A stretch of 64,000 nucleotides of DNA from a virus: IMG/VR virus record IMGVR_UViG_3300031718_000006, positions 1-64,000 of that record. The stretch is one strand, 5' to 3'. Below the pieces are notes generated by a model. That model was not told the DNA's origin. It ran no database searches and saw only the letters and a list, made by a program, of their open reading frames with translations. Shown piece by piece: positions 41,382 through 48,925 of this stretch (its first letter is position 1; every line of letters starts with the position of its first letter). The position numbers and the translations under genes were made by a program.

Positions 41382-43048
41382 AAGGGTACCTCATTTTGTT
41401 TGAATTGGTCTTTGCTGTGCTGCTCCTGATAGCGGGCCTTCATCGCAGCGAAATGCGCTGCAAAGGGAGTCATGCCTTTGGTCTTTTGCTTCAAAATCTC
41501 ACTATCTGGAGTAGCGCGATCCTTGAATTCTCCATAAATCCCTAACCTGAAGGCATCATAGCGGTCATCGGCCTTGGTATTGACCTTCAGAACGTCGTCA
41601 AGGCTCTTTTGATTGCGTTCAAGTGATGGCAGGGCTTGAATAATTCCCGGACAGGTCTTCAAAATGACCAATTTCCCGGTTTTTAGCAGGTTATAGAGAT
41701 ACCCTGCCGATCCAATACGATCCATCGTGCCTCTTGAGACCGGAGGCAGACCCCTAGCCCTGAGAAGTTTCGTGTATTCATCCGCCGGGGAGTGCGCCTC
41801 CATGACGCGGGAGAACTTTTCGTGCGAAAAGTAGATGGCTGAGACCTTACATCGCTTTCCTGAGATTTCATTGAATTGTTTCGACCACTGCGGGAGTTTC
41901 GGATAGTAGGCACTGGCCGAAATCATGTCCGCAAAGTCGATATTCGAGTGCCCTACGCTCTCCGGCGCAACTTCCTTAAAACAAACAATCTTGCTTACGA
42001 AATCATCCGCCCCATCTGCGTTCTTCAGCGGCTTTTTTACTAAGGCTTTGGTGAACAGATAGAAGGCGTTCCAGTGTCCCATGCCCCAGTCTTGACCGCC
42101 CCACACCGCTTGCCAGTCTTGCCAGATAATGGCTTCCGGATCTTGCCGCAAATCTATAGTGTGGTACTCCTCGCTGAAACAATCGAAGAACTGACCCTGT
42201 ACGCCATCCATTTTGCCAAGCAGGAATTTCTCCATCTTGGCCTTCGGCATGGCCTTCAGGCGGGCGATGATGCCAGGATCGCGCTTTCGATACGGAGCGT
42301 TGTCGAGAACTGTTGTGTGGTTGAAGGAATAATCTTTTGGGTCATAGACGCAGCGCCAGCCGTCTGCCGCAGGTACCCAAAATTTGCCGGACTTCTCTTT
42401 GCGGATTCCTTCTTCTCGCTCCCACGGCTCTTGCTTAACGAAAATCGTGTGGTAATACTCCCAGAAAGCACCAATAGGGTTAGTACATCCCGCCATCTGC
42501 GGGATAGGAAGATTGCCGAACTTGTCCGCTTCGCACGATGCGTTTACGAGATTTCTCATGCGGAGCCGCTGCCACATTTCGGGACTGAATTGGGCGCATT
42601 CGTCAACGAGAATGTAGGTGAAAGCTTGGCCTAGATATTTTTCTATGTCCCTCTCAGAATTTGTAGAACATCCTGCAAACACAACCTTTGAGCCATTGTG
42701 TTTGAACGTAGCTAAGCGCGTAGTTTTATTGAAGTTGTACAATTCTTCTGGAACGAAGTTTTTGAAGTCTTGAATCGCGCCTTGATCCAGCTCAGGAATG
42801 GTTCGGCGAAGAACCAGGATGTCGCATCCTGCCCACCCAAGACAGAAGTTCATTACTCCGTACATGAGCTTTCCCAGAGTTTTTCCGCCCCGCTGGCCGC
42901 CGCACTCTAATACCTGATCGGTTACCTGCTGCCAATAGGTTCCCCCGTTGCGCTCGACGTAGCGATACATCCGCGACTGCGCTTCAGTGAACTCAAAATC
43001 AATATGGATTTTGCCCTGTGGGGTTCTAGGCTTGAGGGGCGGTGCCAT
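41360..43048 (-). CDS. terL: Terminase large subunit
   Basis: 562 aa from ATG 43048 (AAGG six bases upstream); a TTG at 43075 is less likely. Walker A CGGQRGGKTLGK, LRRTIPELDQGAIQ, Walker B TYILVDECAQFSPEMW, an R/N motif region, and the RNase H-like nuclease half opening AVWGGQDWGMGHWNAF with later Asp residues (NTKADDRYDAFR). It pumps DNA into the portal and cuts it. It lies directly after TerS-like and a short helical gene, with overlapping stops. Confidence 0.95.
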   Translation of the reverse strand: MAPPLKPRTPQGKIHIDFEFTEAQSRMYRYVERNGGTYWQQVTDQVLECGGQRGGKTLGKLMYGVMNFCLGWAGCDILVLRRTIPELDQGAIQDFKNFVPEELYNFNKTTRLATFKHNGSKVVFAGCSTNSERDIEKYLGQAFTYILVDECAQFSPEMWQRLRMRNLVNASCEADKFGNLPIPQMAGCTNPIGAFWEYYHTIFVKQEPWEREEGIRKEKSGKFWVPAADGWRCVYDPKDYSFNHTTVLDNAPYRKRDPGIIARLKAMPKAKMEKFLLGKMDGVQGQFFDCFSEEYHTIDLRQDPEAIIWQDWQAVWGGQDWGMGHWNAFYLFTKALVKKPLKNADGADDFVSKIVCFKEVAPESVGHSNIDFADMISASAYYPKLPQWSKQFNEISGKRCKVSAIYFSHEKFSRVMEAHSPADEYTKLLRARGLPPVSRGTMDRIGSAGYLYNLLKTGKLVILKTCPGIIQALPSLERNQKSLDDVLKVNTKADDRYDAFRLGIYGEFKDRATPDSEILKQKTKGMTPFAAHFAAMKARYQEQHSKDQFKQNEVPFWQTKLM

Positions 43049-43289
43049 GTTCGGCCTTGGCCCTTTCTTCGGCAATCAACTGTTCGGCGGCTTCTTTGAA
43101 TTCGTTCGTTGCCTGTTCAAGCATCGGCGCGGGCACGAATTTCGCAAGGATGAAACGGTGCAGGGTGAGCACCTGTCCGTGGTTGTTGAGCATCGCTCGC
43201 AGCATGTTCAGTTCTTTTTCGATGTCATGGCAAACTTCTGCAAGCTCATCCCGCGACACCATGTAGTTGCTTTTGCCGTTAGTTCCCAT
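43026..43289 (-). CDS. Small helical protein between terminase subunits (87 aa)
   Basis: ATG 43289 overlaps the end of the TerS-like gene and has CGGAGG three bases away. Two long helices (DELAEVCHDIEKELNMLRAM, LEQATNEFKEAAEQLIAEER). No family recognised; it may assist terminase. Confidence 0.55.
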   Translation of the reverse strand: MGTNGKSNYMVSRDELAEVCHDIEKELNMLRAMLNNHGQVLTLHRFILAKFVPAPMLEQATNEFKEAAEQLIAEERAKAEHGTAPQA

Positions 43290-43830
43290 AATCCTCCGAG
43301 TAATGTTTTTCTTCGACAAAATCAGGGGCCTCGACAGTCTCGGTTTTCACTTCTTCCGTCGCTTCCAGTTTCGGGCGGTTGACCGTGACCTGCGGCGGTT
43401 CTTCTCCCATCGCCTTTTTGAAGGCTTCTGGATCAAACGATTCCAACAGCAATCGGGCCGCCGCGACCGCCGTAGAATGGTTCTTGCTTTGCGTGGCGAT
43501 CTTGGTCATATTGTCAATGATGCGGACAAATTTTGTCTTGGCATCTTTGATTGACGATTGCTCAAAAAGCCTCTGCCGGATGATCTCTTTATCATCGCCG
43601 ATCTTCGGTCTTGCACCTGAATAATTCGGCGATCCTACTGTCCGGTTTTCGGTGTTTCCGGCCTGGGGTCGTACTCGCCCAACCCACGCAACCTTCGCCA
43701 GCAGCGCGGGGCAAGGCAGCATCTCATAGAGAGCGTCCTTGGGGGTCATAAATTTTGGCATGGGGCGCTTGCGGGCGAGATTTTTTTCCTCTCTGTCCGC
43801 ATGGACAGCGAGATTTGCCGATTCTTCCAT
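43279..43830 (-). CDS. Probable terminase small subunit
   Basis: 183 aa, first gene of the late operon, just upstream of TerL. The centre KEIIRQRLFEQSSIKDAKTK and FVRIIDNMTKIATQSKNHST is helical like TerS oligomerisation parts; the C-terminus is acidic. The identification rests mainly on position and size. Its start carries the AAGGAGTCTC leader and a GTTTTACGA late element upstream. Confidence 0.6.
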   Translation of the reverse strand: MEESANLAVHADREEKNLARKRPMPKFMTPKDALYEMLPCPALLAKVAWVGRVRPQAGNTENRTVGSPNYSGARPKIGDDKEIIRQRLFEQSSIKDAKTKFVRIIDNMTKIATQSKNHSTAVAAARLLLESFDPEAFKKAMGEEPPQVTVNRPKLEATEEVKTETVEAPDFVEEKHYSEDYGN

Positions 43831-43876
43831 GAGACTCCTTCTATACTATGATCGTAAAACTACAAAAAGGAGTCTC
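43831..43876. promoter_or_regulatory. Divergent start region with late element and inverted leaders
   Basis: GAGACTCCTT (43831-43840) and AAGGAGTCTC (43867-43876) are perfect inverted copies: both divergent genes use the same ribosome leader. Between them lies the minus-strand late element GTTTTACGATCATAGTATAG (43841-43860). No good sigma70 -35/-10 pair is seen for either side. Confidence 0.55.
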
Positions 43877-43878
43877 GT

Positions 43879-44550
43879 GTGAAGAAACCAGTCACCCTTC
43901 CAGAAGGAACTCGCAAGGGGAGTCTTCTGTTGCTGCGGCCAATCGGTAAAAAGAAAGGCTTTAGGACATTATGGTTATGCATTTGCGATTGCGGCAAAGA
44001 ACATAGAACGCTGCAAAAAAATTTCTCCAAGAAGGTCAAACCGCCAAGGCGGTGCAATTCGTGCAAGCATAAGAAATATGGTTCATTTTCAGCCGCAAAC
44101 GGAGTTCCAAGCCCCGAGTATCATGCTTATGTAGAGGCGCGGAAACGATGTAACGATCCAAGGCATACTAGCTTCAAAATCTACGGAGGTCGCGGAATAA
44201 AGTTCAGATTTGACTCATTTGATGAATTTATTGCGGAAGTCGGGCCGCGCCCTACGGGAGCAAAAAGAACCATCTCAATCGACCGTATCAACAACGAGGG
44301 CAACTATGAGCCGGGTAACGTGCGATGGGCGACAGCAACGCAGCAATGTCATCGCAGAAGAGGATGGAGCAAAAACACCGAATACCGTGGGCTTAACCCA
44401 AGCGGCAGTAGATGGAATGCTGTAATTAGAAAAGACCGCCAAATATACAAACTAGGAATTTTTGACAGCGAAATTGAAGCAGCCCAAGCCTACGATGCGA
44501 AAGCCGTAGAACTCTATGGTGCAGATGCGATGCTTAACTTTCCCAGATAA
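43879..44550 (+). CDS. HNH homing-type endonuclease with AP2 domain
   Basis: 223 aa, GTG start. N-terminal zinc knot (CICDCGKEH...RCNSC), a central HNH-like region (KIYGGRGIKF, ISIDRINNEGNYEPGNVRWA), and a C-terminal AP2 DNA-binding domain (WNAVIRKDRQIYKLGIFD, EIEAAQAYDAKAVELYGADA, NFPR). This mix is typical of free-standing selfish endonucleases in phages. It lies in the opposite orientation between the late operon and the glycosyltransferase operon and overlaps the latter's last gene tail to tail by 37 bases. Confidence 0.85.
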   Translation: MKKPVTLPEGTRKGSLLLLRPIGKKKGFRTLWLCICDCGKEHRTLQKNFSKKVKPPRRCNSCKHKKYGSFSAANGVPSPEYHAYVEARKRCNDPRHTSFKIYGGRGIKFRFDSFDEFIAEVGPRPTGAKRTISIDRINNEGNYEPGNVRWATATQQCHRRRGWSKNTEYRGLNPSGSRWNAVIRKDRQIYKLGIFDSEIEAAQAYDAKAVELYGADAMLNFPR

Positions 44551-45431
44551 TAATGCGAACTTGAGGTCACTGGTAAATCAGGGTGTTCGGCATGGAAACA
44601 CTGCACACAGACCGCTCGATATGTCTTGTTCTCAGTCAATAGAGCTTTGTTGCACCGTTCGCATCTTGCCATGTTTGGAGCCGGAGCGCCGTTCATTAAA
44701 GCCTTCAGCGTCGATGGGTTAGCCAACGCCAGTTTGATGATTTCGATTTGCTCATCGAGTGTTCCTTCAAGCGCTTGTCCTCCCGCATGGTAACCGTGAA
44801 ATCCGATATGGACTGCCCTGGGTTTGCGCGGCCAGATACAGCGTTTTGATTCCGACTCACAGACCCGCAGAGTCAATCCATCCTGCTCGTAGTGCATTGA
44901 ACGTCTGCGGTGCGATTGCGGATAAGCGCGGTCGAGATACCCTTGCATGTCGGAGTAGTATTCAGGACGGGCGTGCTGCACGATACCGTAAAGCGATTTT
45001 CTTGGGATGCAGGCGCAGACCGACAGATACCACGGAATCACCAAGTCTGGGCCTTCGCTGACAACTGCATTGGGGGAATACTGCCATCCACATGCTGCAA
45101 AGACTTCCGGATGGGCCTCTAGCGCCTGACGGCACCACGAAAAGAACGTTGGATCGACCATCGCATCATCTTCAACGATGAATACCCTATCGGCCTGTTC
45201 CAGATAGCCGAACTTCAACGCCTCCATGACGTTTAAACTGTTTCCGTGGAATTCGTGCTTGATGGTCTTGCACTGCGTGACTCCAAAGCGTTCACAGACA
45301 TCCGATTCATCGCTATTGCGGTCGGCAAAGACGTAGACTCGCATCTCTGGATCGGCGGCCTTGATATGTTCGAGGCAGCAGGCAAGCAAGGCGCTGCGCT
45401 GGAATGTCGGGACGATACAAAGTTCCCTCAT
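44514..45431 (-). CDS. Family 2-type glycosyltransferase with zinc tail
   Basis: 305 aa. GT-A start RELCIVPTFQRSALLACCLE, then VFADRNSDESD and the metal-binding VFIVEDDAMVDPTFF near residue 85. The C-terminus holds CERCNKALL and CVQCFHAEHP, a likely zinc ribbon added to the enzyme. It transfers a sugar from a nucleotide-sugar donor; acceptor unknown. Last of five transferase genes; start overlaps the previous stop (ATGA). Confidence 0.8.
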   Translation of the reverse strand: MRELCIVPTFQRSALLACCLEHIKAADPEMRVYVFADRNSDESDVCERFGVTQCKTIKHEFHGNSLNVMEALKFGYLEQADRVFIVEDDAMVDPTFFSWCRQALEAHPEVFAACGWQYSPNAVVSEGPDLVIPWYLSVCACIPRKSLYGIVQHARPEYYSDMQGYLDRAYPQSHRRRSMHYEQDGLTLRVCESESKRCIWPRKPRAVHIGFHGYHAGGQALEGTLDEQIEIIKLALANPSTLKALMNGAPAPNMARCERCNKALLTENKTYRAVCVQCFHAEHPDLPVTSSSHYYLGKLSIASAP

Positions 45432-46042
45432 TTCCACTTCTCCTCAAACAGACGATTATTGACGTTGCACAGTTCTTCCATGCTGGTTCCCTTTTCCCTC
45501 GCCACACGAAGAAACGAAGTCCCGCCAGAGTGCTTTGCTTTCACCGCTTCCGTTGGTTGAGTGCGGTAGCCGAGGGCTTCCATCCGCCTACACCAATCCA
45601 TGTCATCCTGCCCGTACCCCTCAAAACGTTCGTCCATCGGCCCTACAGCTTCAATCACTGACCGCTTGAAATACCCGCAGACAAATGGCGACTGCCCCCA
45701 GAGTTGCACCGTAGCAATCCCGATTGAGTCATCTGAATACGCTAGTTCCTGCAAAGTCTTAACGAATGGCCCTTCAAAGCGAATATCGTCTCCGCATAGA
45801 ACTACGTCGCCTTTCGCCACTTGCCATCCGAAGTTAACGTTTGCAGCGTACACAAAAGGTTCCTCGCCATCTACGACCGTCCACAGTGTGCCGGGATAGT
45901 AGTCGGGATAAAGTGACACGGGAATCAAGTTGCCATCCCGCACTAGAATCTTCGGCACATCCGGTTCGTACTGCTCGACGTTGGCGCGGAAACCTTCTAA
46001 CAGATCAGGGAACCGACTCAGCACCACAACTTGCGGATTCAT
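45428..46042 (-). CDS. Family 2-like glycosyltransferase
   Basis: 204 aa. QVVVLSRFPDLLEGFRANVE, then FGWQVAKGDVVLCGDDIRF (metal-binding Asp pair) and a late GPMDERFEGYGQDDMDWCRR, which matches the catalytic ED/DD block of GT2 enzymes. Short for the family, so possibly a minimal domain. Coupled to both neighbours. Confidence 0.75.
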   Translation of the reverse strand: MNPQVVVLSRFPDLLEGFRANVEQYEPDVPKILVRDGNLIPVSLYPDYYPGTLWTVVDGEEPFVYAANVNFGWQVAKGDVVLCGDDIRFEGPFVKTLQELAYSDDSIGIATVQLWGQSPFVCGYFKRSVIEAVGPMDERFEGYGQDDMDWCRRMEALGYRTQPTEAVKAKHSGGTSFLRVAREKGTSMEELCNVNNRLFEEKWK

Positions 46043-46695
46043 GGCTGGTCTCCGTCGAGATGGTGAATGCGGATCATGTCCCCGTGAACGGGATTATAGA
46101 TACCCAGTTTCATGCTTTCATTTGAGACCCCGGCAAGAATGTTCTCAATATAGTCGCATGTTCCGGCAAGATACTTCTCATTGATCTCACGGTAGAATGC
46201 CGTGGATGCTAGGTGCGGGTTCTGGCTCCATTGCACCGTGCGTATTAAATGCGTTTTCTCGCCGTTGTACATCACCCGCTCTCGCATCATGCGCTCATGC
46301 AGAGGGTGGATTCGCGGGGCGGCGTGGAACTTGATGTAATTGAATTCACCAGAGAGGATCAGCACCCCCAGTTCGTCCCACTCTATGTCAGGATAGAATT
46401 CCCAATCGTCTTCGACGTAAAGAATCAGCGGAGTAGTGACCCGCTCAAGAGTGAACCCAATCATCCCGGATTGGTGCTTATGCTCTCCGAATAGTTCGCC
46501 CCGCGTGACTCTTGGCCGAACCGCATCAATAAATTCCACATATTCCTTCGGAAGAGGATTGGCCCCATCGCACATGAGATGTATCGGCGCTTCCGGTAAG
46601 TGCGACCGCACACTGGCAATCGTCTGATCAATGATCCGCGTGCTCGGATGCGAAGGGCGGGGCGAAGTTGAGATGAGAACTGTAACGTCAATCAT
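46039..46695 (-). CDS. GT-A type glycosyltransferase
   Basis: 218 aa. Opens IDVTVLISTSPRPSHPSTR. The DxD-like motif is LILYVEDDWEFYPDIEWDEL; later HAAPRIHPLHERMM and a His-rich end (VHGDMIRIHHLDGD). The fold and place argue for sugar transfer. Coupled by ATGA overlaps. Confidence 0.7.
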   Translation of the reverse strand: MIDVTVLISTSPRPSHPSTRIIDQTIASVRSHLPEAPIHLMCDGANPLPKEYVEFIDAVRPRVTRGELFGEHKHQSGMIGFTLERVTTPLILYVEDDWEFYPDIEWDELGVLILSGEFNYIKFHAAPRIHPLHERMMRERVMYNGEKTHLIRTVQWSQNPHLASTAFYREINEKYLAGTCDYIENILAGVSNESMKLGIYNPVHGDMIRIHHLDGDQP

Positions 46696-47282
46696 GGGTA
46701 GATGCTCGGCTGCTTGCGGGCAATTACCAGCCCTCTGGGAGTATCGAAATACAAGTACTGTAGCCCTAGTTCGCGCAACAAAGGAGGCATGTACTTTTCT
46801 CTCAAAAATCCATGAATGCCGTGATCGTGTACTGCGATGACTCCACCCTCCGTCATCTTCGGCAGAATCGCCCGTAATTCGTAGCAGCGGTTCTCGTCCG
46901 GCCCTGAATCAAGGAAAGCCAAACCGATGCCATCAGGAACCGTGGCAATCAACTCCAGGCCCGTGCATTGCTTGATGCTGACTGCGTTCAGGTCATGCTC
47001 CGCCATGCGTGCCCATGTGCGGGTAATGGAATCGTGGGCAACGTCGCACGTATACACCACCCCGAATCCGTTGTCCTTACATCCGCGTGCCAACCGCTCT
47101 GTGCCGAATCCGTGGTAGCAGCCTGTTTCGACCACGCGCTGAGGTTTAAGCATGACCACGAGAGCATAGAGAAAATCCAAAACTTCGACTTCGGTAGCTT
47201 GTTCGTCATAGCATTTCCATAGTTGCGGGAATGGGCAGACTGAGGTTGCAATACAGACTTCCGGCTTAGTTGGTTCGTTCAT
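46692..47282 (-). CDS. Class I SAM-dependent methyltransferase
   Basis: 196 aa from ATG 47282. Motif I is RVVETGCYHGFGTERLARG; motif II VVYTCDVAHDS; motif IV LAFLDSGPDENR. The AVHDHGIHG segment resembles sugar- or macrocin-O-methyltransferase-like enzymes. It likely methylates a sugar made or attached by neighbouring transferases. Confidence 0.75.
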   Translation of the reverse strand: MNEPTKPEVCIATSVCPFPQLWKCYDEQATEVEVLDFLYALVVMLKPQRVVETGCYHGFGTERLARGCKDNGFGVVYTCDVAHDSITRTWARMAEHDLNAVSIKQCTGLELIATVPDGIGLAFLDSGPDENRCYELRAILPKMTEGGVIAVHDHGIHGFLREKYMPPLLRELGLQYLYFDTPRGLVIARKQPSIYP

Positions 47283-47863
47283 CGTGACCTCCACATCACA
47301 ATCAGGCGGTCATCAGAGCGCGGCGGAGCAACAGACGACTTCGGCTCAATGACCTTGCATGGCATCTTCAATCCATCCGCAATTTCATCCGCAGTGCCTT
47401 CTTGAACGTCCTCAATGACATAAATCCCTTCAGTTGCCAGATGCGCTCTCAGGAAGTTGGCGGCGGCGATCTGGTCTTTTACCAGATGCGATCCATCGTC
47501 GATTATCAAATCAAACAGATGGCATCGTTTACGGACGAACCCCTGCAAGGCTTTGGCGTTCCCTGCATCGCATTCCTCCAATTCGACGCGCTTTGTATCG
47601 AACTTGGTTTCTGCAATGACCTCCGGAACGATGTCGATGCCGTAGATTTGCGCCTCGGGAAAGTATTCTTCCCACATCCGCAGAGACGCTCCTGTGCAGA
47701 CTCCGATTTCAAGGATGCGGCGAATCAATCTGCCGGAAAGAACCCGCGAATAGAACGGCGTGTAGGGATGTCCAGTACAACCTCGCCAATAGGGAGATTT
47801 ATCGGTATCGTGCTTCAACCCTAGAGCGCAGAGTTGCGTCATCGGAATAGCGAAGTCATTCAT
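47279..47863 (-). CDS. SAM-dependent methyltransferase, MycE/TylF-like
   Basis: 194 aa. LKHDTDKSPYWRGCTGHPYTPFYS start, then ILEIGVCTGASLRMWEEYFP and IYGIDIVPE, and LFDLIIDDGSHLVKDQI. The HxTDK...YTPFY opening and IDDGSH are typical of sugar O-methyltransferases from antibiotic clusters. Second methyltransferase in the cassette. Confidence 0.8.
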   Translation of the reverse strand: MNDFAIPMTQLCALGLKHDTDKSPYWRGCTGHPYTPFYSRVLSGRLIRRILEIGVCTGASLRMWEEYFPEAQIYGIDIVPEVIAETKFDTKRVELEECDAGNAKALQGFVRKRCHLFDLIIDDGSHLVKDQIAAANFLRAHLATEGIYVIEDVQEGTADEIADGLKMPCKVIEPKSSVAPPRSDDRLIVMWRSR

Positions 47864-48050
47864 GCAGGCTGTTCTCCAGATCGTTTAAGTAGAAATCCTT
47901 TTGCGCGGCGGAAAGTCTGTGCAGTTCCCAGCAGGCGGGACAAAGCGAATGTGGCCGACCGCATATTGAACAGAAAGCGTTCATTAGAGGGCAGGATTTG
48001 TAGATTTCCTTGCAGTCTTCACAAAGAAATTCCCATGTCGCGTAGTTCAT
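47856..48050 (-). CDS. Small zinc-ribbon protein (64 aa)
   Basis: MNYATWEFLCEDCKEIYKSC, CSICGRPHSLCPACWELHRL. Four Cys pairs for two zinc sites. The ATG overlaps the previous stop. It stands within the transferase cassette; unknown role. Confidence 0.6.
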   Translation of the reverse strand: MNYATWEFLCEDCKEIYKSCPLMNAFCSICGRPHSLCPACWELHRLSAAQKDFYLNDLENSLHE

Positions 48051-48925
48051 AACGCCCCCAAGTCGATCAGGTCGCGTGCCAGCCAAGTCGAGCGGAACTT
48101 GATCTTGTAATTCCTCCACCAGTAGTTGGCCTCCCGCTGTCGGCGCTCAAAGTCTCCGAGAATTTCCGCCATCACCTGCGGCAACGTGCTCCAGTCCTCG
48201 ATCACAGAAAAAGGATGTTTGCCTAAAACCAAGTCCCAGTATCCGGGCACATGGTCGGGACTGTAGGCATCGAGAATCGGCACACAACCCGCCTCAAGAG
48301 CTTCAGCAAAGCGGAAAGAGTCAGGCGTGGCAGGCCCGGAAGGACACGGCACCACTTTAGCCTGCCGCATATAGCGATAATAGTCCTCATGCGCGAATCC
48401 ACTCCCGAAGGTATCAGTGGCCAGAAAGATATTTTTGTAATCGACCGGAACCGAACTGAGAGCGTGGACAAATTCCTTTCGTCTTGAATGTGTCACTTGC
48501 CCAGCAAACATCCAATCGAGAGGTCGCCCATTCTCCGCAGGCAATTTCTGATGAATCCCTGCTGGATAGCCTTCGATCATGTATCTGGAGGCTTCGGCTT
48601 TTCCCGGCTTCGGGGTTTGCAGCCACAGTCTATGATTCGGATGGTAGAGAAGGTGATAAGGAAATTCGCAAGCCTCGTCTCCAACGCTGATGAAAATTAC
48701 CCAAGACAGAGGCGCGGCGTACTTGTTCAGCCTTTCCGCAACGTTTGCCCCTTGCGAACAACTGCTCTGATTCTGCCCATGAAATACGATGACCGCACCG
48801 TTGGCCTCTAGCGGAAGTGTCGGCATGACGCAGTGCTCGACTTCCACGCTATCGAGCATTTCGTTGAGCATGGCGGCGGCGCTGCACGATATTCTCTCGG
48901 GGAACCAGACTACGGGTATATTCAC
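48047..48925 (-). CDS. Exostosin-like (GT47-type) glycosyltransferase
   Basis: 292 aa. The diagnostic part is VVPCPSGPATPDSFRFAEAL followed by EAGCVPILDAYSPDHVPGYW, the conserved region of exostosin-family enzymes. Upstream DWMFAGQVTHSRRKEFVHAL is typical too. Probably transfers a sugar to a glycan. Coupled to the large two-domain transferase before it. Confidence 0.75.
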   Translation of the reverse strand: MNIPVVWFPERISCSAAAMLNEMLDSVEVEHCVMPTLPLEANGAVIVFHGQNQSSCSQGANVAERLNKYAAPLSWVIFISVGDEACEFPYHLLYHPNHRLWLQTPKPGKAEASRYMIEGYPAGIHQKLPAENGRPLDWMFAGQVTHSRRKEFVHALSSVPVDYKNIFLATDTFGSGFAHEDYYRYMRQAKVVPCPSGPATPDSFRFAEALEAGCVPILDAYSPDHVPGYWDLVLGKHPFSVIEDWSTLPQVMAEILGDFERRQREANYWWRNYKIKFRSTWLARDLIDLGAL

